A stretch of 64,000 bases of DNA from assembly GCA_003326205.1 (NCBI GenBank), contig LWTK01000046.1, positions 62,001 through 126,000 on the forward strand, read 5' to 3'. A program made the translations under genes and the position numbers. Origin of the DNA: Nostoc sp. ATCC 43529 (lineage in GTDB: Bacteria > Cyanobacteriota > Cyanobacteriia > Cyanobacteriales > Nostocaceae). Positions 52,151 to 60,582 of the stretch are shown here, one piece after another. The notes beneath the pieces are model-generated. The model saw only the letters and a list, made by a program, of their open reading frames with translations, was not told the origin of the DNA and made no database searches. Position 1 is the first letter of the stretch. Every line of letters begins with the position of its first letter.

Positions 52151-53248
52151 GTGCCAAATCTTAGCGATGGTCAAAAACGCCGACTAAAAGAACAACTAGA
52201 TGGACTTCAGGGAGAATGGGAAATTCGGAATGAGAAAGTCAAGCGTATCAGAGCAGCTTTAGCTATTGAGACCGATCCTACCAAACAGTTTCAATTAGAA
52301 CAGCAACTTAAAGCGGAGAAGACTGAGCTAAACCTTCTTAATAATGAGCTACATGAAATTGAATTGCAGCTTGAACCTAGTTATCCTCCAGAGTCATCTA
52401 AGTCAGGTATAGTTGAACCAGAATCAAAAAATAGATTACAAACCTTTCAATTTGAAGTGGTTACGGTAAATGCACAAGGCAATATCACCAACCGCCGTAA
52501 TGAGAAAGCGAAATATTTTGCAGAAAATTTAGGGAATGGTGTCACCTTGGAAATGGTGCAGATACCAGGGGGAACCTTTACGATGGGTTCACCAACATGG
52601 GAAGCGGAACGAGACGATGATGAAAGTCCACAGCATCAAGTAACAGTTCCTGGGTTCTTCATGGGGAAATATCCAGTCACCCAGGCACAGTATCAAGCCA
52701 TTATGGGGACAAATCCTGCTTATTTCAAAGGTGATGGACGACCTGTAGAAAATGTAAGTTGGGATGAGGCGGTAGAGTTTTGTCAAAAGTTGAGCCAGAA
52801 AACAGGACAGACTTACAGGCTACCCAGCGAAGCCGAATGGGAATATGCTTGCCGCGCGGGGACAACTACACCGTTTTATTTTGGTGAAACGATTACCACA
52901 GATTTAGTTAACTACTACGGTGAGTATCCTTACGGCTCTGCCCCACAACGTAAATATCGTCAAGAAACAATAAATGTAGGAAAATTTCCACCAAACTCTT
53001 TCGGTTTATACGATATGCATGGTAATGTATTTGAATGGTGTCTAGATATATATAATGACAATTACCAGGGTGCGCCGACAGATGGTAGTGCGTGGTTAAC
53101 TGGTAAAGATAATAACTTTAAGCTGCTGCGTGGCGGTAGTTGGATCAACTATACTAGGAATTGCCGTTCTGCCGATCGCATTGGGAGCGCGCGCGCGACT
53201 CGTCACCACTTTGTTGGTTTTCGCGTGGTGGCGGTGGCTGTGGCGTGA
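52151..53248 (+). CDS. FGE-sulfatase (SUMF1) fold protein, probable DGR target
   Basis: 365 residues from a GTG. Residues ~3-75 are a charged coiled coil (LSDGQKRRLKEQLDGLQGEW), resembling the small helical adaptor domains that cyanobacterial signalling and conflict proteins carry. Residues ~130-365 are a formylglycine-generating-enzyme-type domain: MVQIPGGTFTMGSP, MGKYPVTQAQYQAIMG, PVENVSWDEAVEFC, YRLPSEAEWEYACRAGT, GLYDMHGNVFEWC and LLRGGSWI. This fold resembles C-type lectins. The last 43 codons are a DGR variable repeat, so the protein is more likely a diversified binder than an enzyme. The ending NCRSADR and VGFRVVAVAVA flank the variable positions. Confidence 0.85.
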   Translation: MPNLSDGQKRRLKEQLDGLQGEWEIRNEKVKRIRAALAIETDPTKQFQLEQQLKAEKTELNLLNNELHEIELQLEPSYPPESSKSGIVEPESKNRLQTFQFEVVTVNAQGNITNRRNEKAKYFAENLGNGVTLEMVQIPGGTFTMGSPTWEAERDDDESPQHQVTVPGFFMGKYPVTQAQYQAIMGTNPAYFKGDGRPVENVSWDEAVEFCQKLSQKTGQTYRLPSEAEWEYACRAGTTTPFYFGETITTDLVNYYGEYPYGSAPQRKYRQETINVGKFPPNSFGLYDMHGNVFEWCLDIYNDNYQGAPTDGSAWLTGKDNNFKLLRGGSWINYTRNCRSADRIGSARATRHHFVGFRVVAVAVA

Positions 53249-53249
53249 G
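53121..53249 (+). repeat. DGR variable repeat (VR)
   Basis: 129 bases covering the 3' end of the FGE-fold gene through its stop codon. It aligns without gaps to 53442-53570. Twelve positions differ; ten correspond to A in the other copy (to T, G or C). Altered codons include AAC to ATC, AAT to ATT, AGG to GGG, AAC to CAC (twice) and AAT to TTT. The two others are adjacent, C to T and G to A. The GC-rich last ~35 bases are identical, as expected for the homing initiation region. Confidence 0.85.
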
Positions 53250-53326
53250 GATTCCTTGCCCTTTACACTTTTCCCTTTTTGCCCTCTGCACTTCTTATTC
53301 TTTTCCCTTCTTCTCTCCGCCGCAGG

Positions 53327-53350
53327 CGGATAAAAAATTTTTTTTCAAAA
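53327..53350 (+). terminator. Weak terminator after the FGE-fold gene
   Basis: CCGCC/GGCGG with a three-base loop, then ATAAAAAATTTTTTTT. The stem is short. Confidence 0.45.
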
Positions 53351-53441
53351 ATTGGTGTCTTTATATCAAAACTATTATACACTGCATTTAATCAAATTTC
53401 TCACTTAGTTTGAGAATTTGAGCATGGGGCAGGTCGTTTTT

Positions 53442-53570
53442 AGCTGCTGCGTGGCGGTAGTTGGAACAACAACGCTAGGAATTGCCGTTCTGCCGATCGC
53501 AATAGGAACGCGCGCGCGAATCGTAACAACAATGTTGGTTTTCGCGTGGTGGCGGTGGCTGTGGCGTGAG
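53442..53570 (+). ncRNA. DGR template repeat (TR)
   Basis: 129 bases in the intergenic region 192 bases beyond the variable repeat. Read in the frame of the target gene it would give asparagine-rich WNNNARNC and NRNARANRNNN, the AAY-codon bias of DGR templates. 26 of its bases are A and 10 of these differ in the variable copy, against 2 of 103 other bases. The open frames across it are by-products. In known DGRs the template RNA is copied by an error-prone reverse transcriptase; none is seen here. Confidence 0.8.
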
Positions 53571-53750
53571 TACTCCCCATTGTCAGAGTCGGTAAGTGGG
53601 AATTTATCGAGCGTACACCAGGGAGTCCAGACCTGAACCAGCGAGGAAGGCGACGACCTCCGAATATAAAACCGAGTCGGATAGCTTGGTAGGTTGCAAA
53701 ACCGAACAGTTGTTCGACTCAATTAATTGTGGGAGATTGGCGAGTTTTTG
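53571..53750 (+). ncRNA. Probable structured 3' part of the template RNA
   Basis: GC-rich compared with its surroundings and without a credible gene. It contains GAGTCG and CGACTC as arms of a stem around 53673-53720, and GGTCGTCGCC-like local pairs near 53645-53660. DGR template RNAs usually extend past the repeat, so this may be the functional flank. This is an inference. Confidence 0.35.
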
Positions 53751-53781
53751 AAAAAGTTAATAATTTGACCACTTTAATACC

Positions 53782-53860
53782 AATTCAATTAATGATTGCA
53801 ATATATCCTTGGGTGAAGACGCGATGAATCGCCGTCTCTACAATAATCATTGCTTGAATT
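53782..53860. repeat. Small inverted-repeat element with nested palindrome
   Basis: AATTCAATTAATGATTG at the left and, reversed, AATTCAAGCAATGATTA at the right are inverted ends. Between them is GACGCGATGAATCGCCGTC, the palindrome type also found after ndhJ. It is a third case of a palindrome inside separate ends. Confidence 0.6.
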
Positions 53861-54166
53861 TTCATCAAAACACCTTAAGCGAAACGTATTGGAAGTTCTT
53901 TAGTACAGTTTTGCCTAAAATCGTGGTGAATTGAGAGTTGAAATTTAAACGCAAAGTGGCGCAGAGGTAAGCGCAGAAGGACGCAGAGAATTTGCTAGGA
54001 ATTAATGAAATAATGTACTTAGTTCATTTACGATCGCTCTTTTGCATTCCATCATCATTGATGCCGCAGCTACGTCCGTCGTAGACATTGCACTGGGCTT
54101 TATTCACGATGAGAAACGTCTCTACAAAGGTTAACAGAAATTTTATCTGTACAGATAAGTAGTAGG

Positions 54167-54358
54167 ATGAAAGTACGCGAAGTTATCAAACGACTAGAAG
54201 CTGATGGTTGGTATCTTGATAGAACTAAAGGTAGTCATCGACAGTTCAAACATCCAGATAAACCTGGTACTGTAACAGTGTCTGGTAAGCCAAATGTGGA
54301 TGTACCAATTGGTACTCTGAAAAATATCTGGAGACAAGCTCGATTGGAGGAAGACTGA
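54167..54358 (+). CDS. hicA: HicA-type toxin (mRNA interferase)
   Basis: 63 residues: MKVREVIKRLEADGWYLDRT, then KGSHRQFKHP, with the catalytic histidine in GSH, then TVSGKPNVDVPIGTLKNIWR. This is the double-stranded-RNA-binding fold of HicA, which cleaves mRNA when not bound by HicB. It overlaps hicB by one base (stop TGA and start ATG share the A). Confidence 0.92.
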   Translation: MKVREVIKRLEADGWYLDRTKGSHRQFKHPDKPGTVTVSGKPNVDVPIGTLKNIWRQARLEED

Positions 54359-54582
54359 TGCGTTATACAGTTGTGATTGAAAAGGGAGAAACTAGCTATG
54401 GCGCTTATATCCCTGATTTACCAGGTTGTATAGCTGTGGGCGAAACTTTAGAAGAAGTCAAGCAGATGATTGCAGAAGCTATTGTATTTCATATAGAAGG
54501 AATGCTAGAAGATGGTTTACCTATTCCTAAACCTACAAGCATTGCTCATGAGGTTGAAGTTACAAACTACAGCAAAATATAA
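54358..54582 (+). CDS. hicB: HicB-type antitoxin
   Basis: 74 residues: MRYTVVIEKGETSYGAYIPD, then LPGCIAVGETLEEVKQMIAE, then FHIEGMLEDGLPIPKP. This is the partially degraded RNase H fold of HicB that binds and blocks HicA. No separate DNA-binding domain is seen in this short form. Translationally coupled to hicA. Confidence 0.92.
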   Translation: MRYTVVIEKGETSYGAYIPDLPGCIAVGETLEEVKQMIAEAIVFHIEGMLEDGLPIPKPTSIAHEVEVTNYSKI

Positions 54583-54720
54583 TTATAGGAAATTACAAAA
54601 TTAGATTCAGTTGGGATGGAATTACCGATGACGGAAATTTATCGCAGCGTTGTTTTTGAATAAAATAGCTTAGGTTTTTCTTGTAAAAATTAATTTGATT
54701 AAGTTTTTATTAATATAAAT

Positions 54721-54753
54721 GGTGCGTTGCGCTTTGCGACAACGCACCCTACA
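54721..54753. repeat. GGTGCGTTGCGC palindrome
   Basis: GGTGCGTTG and CAACGCACC pair around GCGCTTTGCGA. A diverged relative lies at 59821-59853. It stands between convergent genes and could end transcripts. Confidence 0.75.
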
Positions 54754-54780
54754 GAATGGATGGTAGACGAGTTAAGACAA

Positions 54781-55146
54781 TCACTCGGCAGACTTCACCG
54801 TTTGGCTTACTGCACGTGATTTTCTGCGATCCGATCTGCGGGTTCCACCAGCCATCTCGTATTCATCACTCTTTCTGCCATAGTGAGATGCAACATTCAG
54901 TAGCATCTGTTCGGAATATGTATTAATGTCACGTTCTGCTTCTATTAGCGCATTGTGTGTCTTGTCTACTATTGTTTGTGCTTGGTTATAGGCGGCTAGT
55001 TTCTCTCGTAACTGAATAACTTTAGTGTTGTAAGTAGCAATAGAAAATCCATTACCAAAGTCTAATTCAGTGTTAATTGTCTGCATTCCTTCAATCCGTC
55101 GTTCAGCTTTGGTCAGTGCGATGGAGTTTCGTTTGCGTTGCGTCAT
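54781..55146 (-). CDS. Small helical protein, unknown function
   Basis: 121 residues, largely helical (VIQLREKLAAYNQAQTIVDK), with a basic tail (MAGGTRRSDRRKSRAV). The motif YGRKSDEYEMAGGTRRSDRR is familiar from many short cyanobacterial proteins, but no function is known to me. No signal peptide or membrane segment. Confidence 0.65.
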   Translation of the reverse strand: MTQRKRNSIALTKAERRIEGMQTINTELDFGNGFSIATYNTKVIQLREKLAAYNQAQTIVDKTHNALIEAERDINTYSEQMLLNVASHYGRKSDEYEMAGGTRRSDRRKSRAVSQTVKSAE

Positions 55147-55458
55147 ATAGTTTTCCTGTTTGGATTAATTTATAAATAACCCCGATCGCTTAAATACTGA
55201 GTTATTTATATTTCATCAAGATACGCAATGAGCAGATCTAGTAGCCACAGTGATGTTACAGAATTTTGAGAGCATTGGATGGGATTGGTTAAGTCGATAA
55301 ATGTGGGTATATTTGCTTAAATTTATTGAGAAAAGCTGCTATTCATGTCACAAAAGCTGCTATTCATGTCGCAAAAGCTACTTTTAAAGCAAGAAAACTC
55401 GATCGCGTTTATAAGCTAGCATCCATAAGAATATGCTAGTTATGTTTGGGGGTAAAAA
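55147..55458. promoter_or_regulatory. Divergent intergenic region with a direct repeat
   Basis: About 310 bases. AAAGCTGCTATTCATGTC occurs twice in tandem near 55333-55375 (followed by A or G, then CAAAAGCT). No gene was seen; the repeat could be a regulatory site for the phosphodiester glycosidase gene. Confidence 0.4.
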
Positions 55459-56337
55459 GTGAGGAAAATTTGGCTGCTGGGTTTGACTTTAGCTAGTTTG
55501 GGTACGGTGTTGTGGTTTAATATGCGTTCTTTACCAACACCAATAGCCACTGTTGCTGTTTCACCAGCAAAACCTATCCGCTATGAACAGCGGACTTTGC
55601 CCGAAGGTATAGCGAATATCCTATTTATTCCAGCTAATAGCCGATTTTTGGTAACTGCTGCATTATCAGAGAAAGTAAGCACTGTAGAAGAGTTTGCCGA
55701 GAAGTATAAAGCGATCGCCATTTTCAATGCAGGCTTTTTTGACCCAGCCAACCAAAAAACTACATCATACGTCATCATACAAGGAAAATTGGTAGCTGAC
55801 CCCAAGCAAAACGATCGCTTAGTTAACAATCCCAATTTAAAACCTTACTTGGGTAAAATTCTCAATCGCACAGAATTCCGTCGCTATGTATGCGGGCAAA
55901 ATGTTAAATATGATATTACTTTACACAATGAATCGGCACCACCGGGTTGTCAGTTAGCCGATGCTATCGGTGCTGGGCCGCGCCTTTTACCTAAACTCAC
56001 GTTGGTAGAAGAAGGTTTTGTGGATAATGCTAGTAAACGAGATGCACTTGGTAGCAACCAACGCAATGCGAGAACTGCTGTAGGAATTACTGATGATGGT
56101 AGTGTTGTTTTAGTCATGGTTTCTGAAAAACCCTCAGTTGGGGCTAACTCTGGAATTTCCTTACCAGCACTGGCAGATTTGATGAAAAACCTTGGTGTCA
56201 AAAAAGCGATGAATTTAGATGGTGGTAGTTCGTCTTCGCTTTATTACAAGGGTAAAACCTTCTATGGAAAAATTGATTTGGAGAGAAATTTCATCAAGCG
56301 GCCTGTGAAATCAGTTTTAGTGGTTCAGGAAAACTAG
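55459..56337 (+). CDS. Phosphodiester glycosidase (NAGPA) domain protein
   Basis: 292 residues from a GTG. An N-terminal hydrophobic segment (IWLLGLTLASLGTVLWF) is a signal or anchor. The rest has the NAGPA/DUF2233 pattern: IAIFNAGFFDPANQKTTSYV, DAIGAGPRLLP, RTAVGITDDGSVVLVM and MNLDGGSSSSLYYKG. Relatives remove GlcNAc from phosphodiester-linked sugars or act in exopolysaccharide processing. Likely extracytoplasmic; the substrate is unknown. Confidence 0.87.
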   Translation: MRKIWLLGLTLASLGTVLWFNMRSLPTPIATVAVSPAKPIRYEQRTLPEGIANILFIPANSRFLVTAALSEKVSTVEEFAEKYKAIAIFNAGFFDPANQKTTSYVIIQGKLVADPKQNDRLVNNPNLKPYLGKILNRTEFRRYVCGQNVKYDITLHNESAPPGCQLADAIGAGPRLLPKLTLVEEGFVDNASKRDALGSNQRNARTAVGITDDGSVVLVMVSEKPSVGANSGISLPALADLMKNLGVKKAMNLDGGSSSSLYYKGKTFYGKIDLERNFIKRPVKSVLVVQEN

Positions 56338-56429
56338 CAAAACCAAGTTTGGCTAAGTCTTAAAGGGTGATGTCCTATATTATACGTTGTATAATATAAG
56401 TCTCTGCCCTCAGGATAGCTATAACAGTA

Positions 56430-56558
56430 TTGCAAATGGCGAAAAATGCTGACATATCAACCCAGAACGCTAAAGAATATTTAGATGATAAAGCCAAGGA
56501 ACTCAATGCTTCTTTTGAAGTGAATGAAAATGGAAATATTTTGTATCGGTTCTCGTAA
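56430..56558 (+). pseudogene. C-terminal fragment of a small helical protein
   Basis: The frame LQMAKNADISTQNAKEYLD, then AKELNASFEVNENGNILYRF, stop at 56558, resembles the end of small winged-helix-like cyanobacterial proteins. Coding similarity seems to begin a little earlier, but a stop (TAA near 56397) precedes it and no good start exists. It may be a 40-residue gene from the ATG at 56436 or, more likely, a truncated remnant. Confidence 0.4.
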
Positions 56559-56756
56559 AAATAGGCAAGAGGCAAAAGGCAAGAGGCAAAAGGCAAGGGG
56601 ATTTTAGAAGATTAAGTTTTTGAATTTTGTTTAAAAATCAAATAGGAGTCCTATACTTTTTCATACTTGCGGAGGAGGTAATCTTCAGTAAGGTAATTGT
56701 CATTATGGCAATAGGATAATCTACAAGCGCTCTTTGTAGCACTGGGAGATAGTTAT

Positions 56757-56969
56757 ATGGATGCCTATATCAAAAAAACAACTTTTAATACATTTGTCTA
56801 TGACATGACTGATGAAGATTGGTTTAATTTAGGAAAATCTGATGCTTGGGCTGGACGATCTAAAATTTCGCCAGAACAAGATTCCCAAGCGGCAAGTATG
56901 TATGATTTAGGTTACAGCGAAGGCAAAAACCAACGATCGCCAACTCAAACAATTACAGGATATGAGTAA
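56757..56969 (+). CDS. Small acidic protein, unknown function
   Basis: 70 residues from an ATG with GGGAGA upstream. Motifs: DMTDEDWFNLGKSDAWAGR and YDLGYSEGKNQ, suggesting a short helical, soluble protein. No homologue is known to me. It converges on the DUF1499 gene 16 bases away. Confidence 0.6.
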   Translation: MDAYIKKTTFNTFVYDMTDEDWFNLGKSDAWAGRSKISPEQDSQAASMYDLGYSEGKNQRSPTQTITGYE

Positions 56970-56985
56970 TCAGAAATTGTTACAA

Positions 56986-57462
56986 TCAAATATTTAAATC
57001 ACGTAGAGCTAAACGAATTTGTTCTACGCGTCTGCGGTTAACGCCAAGATCTGATTCTCCTACACGAGATGCCGATCGCACATGAATTACTGATTCATCA
57101 GGAGGAAAATAAAACTCTACATCATCAGTAAATTTAAATATGCGGCTTTTAGAAAGGGCGTGGATGTAATTATCTGTTTGTTCGATAACCTCTGTACGGG
57201 GAACAACGGTGAGAACTTTGAGTAAGATTTCTTTTGCTGCGTTGCGATCTATATGATACGCGATGGGGTCAATGGCGTGTTTAGAATCTGCGTTTTGACT
57301 CACGACACAGTTGTTTGAAGCTGGACAAGTACTAAGATGACCGTTATTAAGTCCCAAGCTAGAAGCAGCCCAGGTAGCGCCAGGAAGTATAAAAGTTAGG
57401 AGTATTGTCAGAGTGAGACTACATAGAAGTCGCTTAGCGATCGCTGTTAATAGGTGAGACAT
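56986..57462 (-). CDS. DUF1499-family secreted protein
   Basis: 158 residues from the ATG at 57462. The signal peptide ends at about ATWAASS. The mature part has CPASNNCVVSQ near the start and the hallmark SASRVGESDLGVNRRRVEQI near the end, defining DUF1499. The central FKFTDDVEFYFPPDESVIHV is a beta-sheet region. Exported; the function is unknown. Confidence 0.82.
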   Translation of the reverse strand: MSHLLTAIAKRLLCSLTLTILLTFILPGATWAASSLGLNNGHLSTCPASNNCVVSQNADSKHAIDPIAYHIDRNAAKEILLKVLTVVPRTEVIEQTDNYIHALSKSRIFKFTDDVEFYFPPDESVIHVRSASRVGESDLGVNRRRVEQIRLALRDLNI

Positions 57463-57668
57463 GATAAACTTAACCCTCAAGGTTTGACTCAATTATTTTC
57501 GATCATTTTGGGGCAATTGCGGGAGTTGGGGGTTATAAAATTTTAGATAGTCAAATCAGAGAGTTTGCTATTTCTTGAAGCCTCTTAGACAACTTCTCTC
57601 TTTTGTAAGGAAGTTGAAAATGACACAACAGCGATCGCTCCCCACTTTAGCCTCTGAGGCTAAATCAA

Positions 57669-58652
57669 TTAACGGTTAACGCTACTCATGTCAGGATAGC
57701 GATCGCCTGCTGCGACATTTTTGGGTGCAACTGCTTCAATTCGATTCAAATCTTCTTGTGTCAAAGTAATTTCCGTAGCTGCAATATTCTCCTCTAAGTA
57801 AGTACGGCGTTTTGTACCAGGAATTGGGACAATATCTTCTCCTTGAGCCAAAAGCCATGCTAGTGCCAGTTGACTTGCAGTTACTTTTTTTTCAGTGGCA
57901 ATTTCTTTGACTTGCTCAACTAATTGCAGGTTTTTATAAAAATTGTCACCTTGAAAACGGGGAGAATTTCTGCGATAATCATCGGCTGGAAGATCCTCAG
58001 GACTAGTAATTGCACCTGATAAAAATCCTCTTCCTAATGGGCTATAAGGAACAAACCCAATTCCTAATTCTCGCACTGTAGGTAAAATTTCATCCTCTGG
58101 TTCTCGACTCCAAAGAGAGTATTCTGTTTGCAGTGCTGCAATTGGGTGAACTGCTTGCGCTCGTCGAATTGTAGCGGGAGCAGCTTCGGAAAGTCCTAAA
58201 TAACGCACTTTTCCTTGCTGAACTAACTCTGCCATTGCGCCGACGGTATCTTCAATGGGTACGGTTGGATCTACCCGATGTTGATAATAAAGGTCAATGA
58301 CATCAACTCCCAGACGTTTGAGGGAAGCATCGCAAGCTTGACGGACGTATTCTGGTTTGCCACTGATGCCTTGCCAACCACCATCTTCTGTGCGGACGTT
58401 GCCAAATTTGGTTGCTAATATTACTTTATCGCGGCGGTCTTTAATTGCTCTACCTACTAATTGTTCGTTAGTAAAGGGCCCATACATATCAGCGGTATCA
58501 AGAAAGTTAACTCCCAATTCTAATGCTCGATGAATTGTGGCGATCGCTTCTTGTTCGTCACGACCACTATAGAACTCGGACATTCCCATACAACCAAGTC
58601 CAATAGTTGAAACTTCTAACCCTTGTTTGCCTAGCTTTCTAGTTTTCATCAA
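57669..58652 (-). CDS. Aldo/keto reductase
   Basis: 327 residues. Signatures: LGKQGLEVSTIGLGCMGMSE, NFLDTADMYGPFTNEQLVGR (catalytic Asp and Tyr), DLYYQHRVDP and QLALAWLLAQGEDIVPIPGT. It belongs to the YakC/IolS-like branch of NADPH-dependent reductases and is distinct from the Tas-like enzyme at 30120. Substrate unknown, soluble. HIP1 sites occur within the gene. Confidence 0.9.
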   Translation of the reverse strand: MMKTRKLGKQGLEVSTIGLGCMGMSEFYSGRDEQEAIATIHRALELGVNFLDTADMYGPFTNEQLVGRAIKDRRDKVILATKFGNVRTEDGGWQGISGKPEYVRQACDASLKRLGVDVIDLYYQHRVDPTVPIEDTVGAMAELVQQGKVRYLGLSEAAPATIRRAQAVHPIAALQTEYSLWSREPEDEILPTVRELGIGFVPYSPLGRGFLSGAITSPEDLPADDYRRNSPRFQGDNFYKNLQLVEQVKEIATEKKVTASQLALAWLLAQGEDIVPIPGTKRRTYLEENIAATEITLTQEDLNRIEAVAPKNVAAGDRYPDMSSVNR

Positions 58653-58884
58653 ATAATCTCCTAGTCAGTGATTGGCAAGAGAAATTAAACCCTTGAGTAT
58701 TATCTCTTTCCCAATTACCAAGTCATCTATTATTAGGAGTATTTTCTGAAGTGCGATCGGTCTTTTGGAGAAGGAAACAGGGTTGGGGGAACAATAAACA
58801 GTCCTAACGCAGCGTTTTTACAACAGATTTCAAGTTAATCAAGTACACCATCTTGAGTTTTGAATTCTGAATTTCAATTCTTAC

Positions 58885-58975
58885 AGGACTTACGCAAAGT
58901 CATGAAAAAACTAACCGCAAAGGACGCATAGGACACAAAGAAATAAGAGTTTTAGAGAGTTTTTGCGTAAGTGCT
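58885..58975. mobile_element. MITE-like element, family B, copy 2
   Basis: The ends AGGACTTACGCAAA and TTTGCGTAAGTGCT are inverted repeats with one mismatch, 91 bp apart. They match the ends at 36348-36465, and both copies are preceded by TAC. The interior differs. Its right edge lies three bases from the stop codon of the thermonuclease gene. Confidence 0.65.
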
Positions 58976-58978
58976 ATC

Positions 58979-59722
58979 TTATTTCAACTGCACTATGGAT
59001 AAAACTTGATAACCTTCACCTTGGGGGATACATTGTCCATTAAACTCAATTGGACAAGCAGTTTTGGTAGGTGAAGGGCGAGTACCTTCAACATACACTG
59101 CTGTTATTTCAACTTCTTTATTATTAAGCGTTCGCAATTGAGAACGGGAAACTTGAACAGATGGACGCAGCACTAACCTATTCTGTTTTGGTGAGTTAGT
59201 AATTAGAAAAAACTCGTTACCTTCATAAGCTCTAGCTGACATCACAGGAGGAATTTCTTCATAAATTAATTTTCCCCGCAAAGTAGATGTTTTTGATTGA
59301 TTCATCTTTTTATTTGATTGCTGCCACAATCCCAATCGTTGATTTTTAGCATTGGCTTCACCAATTAAATATTGAGTTCTGGTTTCATAGCAGTTGTATA
59401 AAGAGTCTCGGTCAACTACAGCATTACCTTCTTGTACCAAAAGCAGATTAATCGAGCGATTATCCACAAACACTTCACCAATTGTGCGACCATTATTTAA
59501 TTTTTCTGTACTTCTAATTACCACAGGAACTTGAGGTGGGAGCAGTTGTTTTAACTTTTGTGTTGCTGCTAAATTTGATTGCTGGCTAGTTGTTTTGGGT
59601 GTATTAATGCAGGCTAGCTTTACCGTCATTGGTCGGTCTGCATCATCTTTAATCAAAATTGTATTTCCATCTGCAACACCAACTACTGTGGCTAGTACTA
59701 ATATTAGTTCAATTAATTCCAT
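58979..59722 (-). CDS. Thermonuclease (SNase-like) family protein with C-terminal extension
   Basis: 247 residues. The first ~20 are hydrophobic (a possible signal). Residues ~15-135 resemble the staphylococcal nuclease OB-fold (VVGVADGNTILIKDDADRPM, VKLACINTPK, GRTIGEVFVDNRSINLLLVQ, NQRLGLW). The metal-ligand and arginine positions are only partly kept, so activity is uncertain. The C-terminal ~95 residues are an extra domain rich in beta-strands. Probably extracytoplasmic. Confidence 0.78.
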   Translation of the reverse strand: MELIELILVLATVVGVADGNTILIKDDADRPMTVKLACINTPKTTSQQSNLAATQKLKQLLPPQVPVVIRSTEKLNNGRTIGEVFVDNRSINLLLVQEGNAVVDRDSLYNCYETRTQYLIGEANAKNQRLGLWQQSNKKMNQSKTSTLRGKLIYEEIPPVMSARAYEGNEFFLITNSPKQNRLVLRPSVQVSRSQLRTLNNKEVEITAVYVEGTRPSPTKTACPIEFNGQCIPQGEGYQVLSIVQLK

Positions 59723-59820
59723 AACTTTATCTCTAGTAATTTACGATTTGTCCCATACTATTTCACATAGCATCGATATGTCACTATTTAATAAAAGCTT
59801 TGTAGTCAGCAATGATTGAA

Positions 59821-59853
59821 GGTGCGTTAGCCTACGGCATAACACACCCTACT
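59821..59853. repeat. GGTGCGTTAGCC palindrome, diverged
   Basis: GGTGCGTTAGCC and GGCATAACACACC are imperfect arms; related to 54721-54753. Confidence 0.55.
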
Positions 59854-59891
59854 TGAAAGTACTTAATATAAGTTGAAATATTAGTATCAAA

Positions 59892-60437
59892 TTACTTAAT
59901 AAATGCTTTGTAGTCTTCGATTTTGCTAGCCAAGCGTGATGCAAGAAATGAACTTGCTTCTTTCAATGTTTCATAAATCTGAATTCCTTCTTCTCGATAT
60001 TGAATAATTTTTTCTTGATTCCAATAGTGTGGCGGCGCTTGTAAGTTGCTAATTCTATCGGCTAGCTTTACCATCCATATTTCTGGCGGTTGTTTCTTTA
60101 CTCTTCGCAAGCTATCTGCCATTTGCAACTTTTTTTCTAAAGAATTATCTTTAGTTAATGCAAGTACACCGTTAGCGATCGCTTCTCCGAATTCAGTTTT
60201 TATTTCCTCAAATGTTGTCGCCGTATCTTCAATTACATCGTGCAAAATAGCACATTGAATTGCTAGATTACCATCGCGTTCTTTTTCCACATTTAAGGCA
60301 GCAATTAGTTCCATACTCACAAAACTCAAGTGAATAATGTAAGGTATTTCTGAACCTGGCATTTTCTGACCTTGATGTGCCTGTGCTGCCTTCTCTAAGG
60401 CTTTGATATAAATTTCTTGTGACCAGTTTTGTTGCAT
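59892..60437 (-). CDS. HD-domain phosphohydrolase (MESH1/SpoT-like)
   Basis: 181 residues: KAAQAHQGQKMPGSEIPYII, the HD motif AILHDVIEDTATT, and MVKLADRISNLQAPP. The ligand set matches small (p)ppGpp or NADPH hydrolases of the MESH1 type, but the real substrate cannot be told. No synthetase domain. Cytoplasmic. Confidence 0.82.
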   Translation of the reverse strand: MQQNWSQEIYIKALEKAAQAHQGQKMPGSEIPYIIHLSFVSMELIAALNVEKERDGNLAIQCAILHDVIEDTATTFEEIKTEFGEAIANGVLALTKDNSLEKKLQMADSLRRVKKQPPEIWMVKLADRISNLQAPPHYWNQEKIIQYREEGIQIYETLKEASSFLASRLASKIEDYKAFIK

Positions 60438-60582
60438 ATATAGAACTCATATTTGATTTTTGAACAAAATTCAGTACCCTTTAATCTTCTATAAGCCTCT
60501 TGCCTATTGCCTTTTGCCTCTTGCCTACCCACATCGATCGGTTCATAAATAAAATCGGATTCCTATATATAAACGCTGTTAT

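Noticed and set aside
53418..53636. Open reading frame of 72 codons across the template repeat
   Set aside because: It is in a different frame from the target gene's repeat and arises from the GC-rich, stop-poor template; the region is better read as noncoding DGR template.
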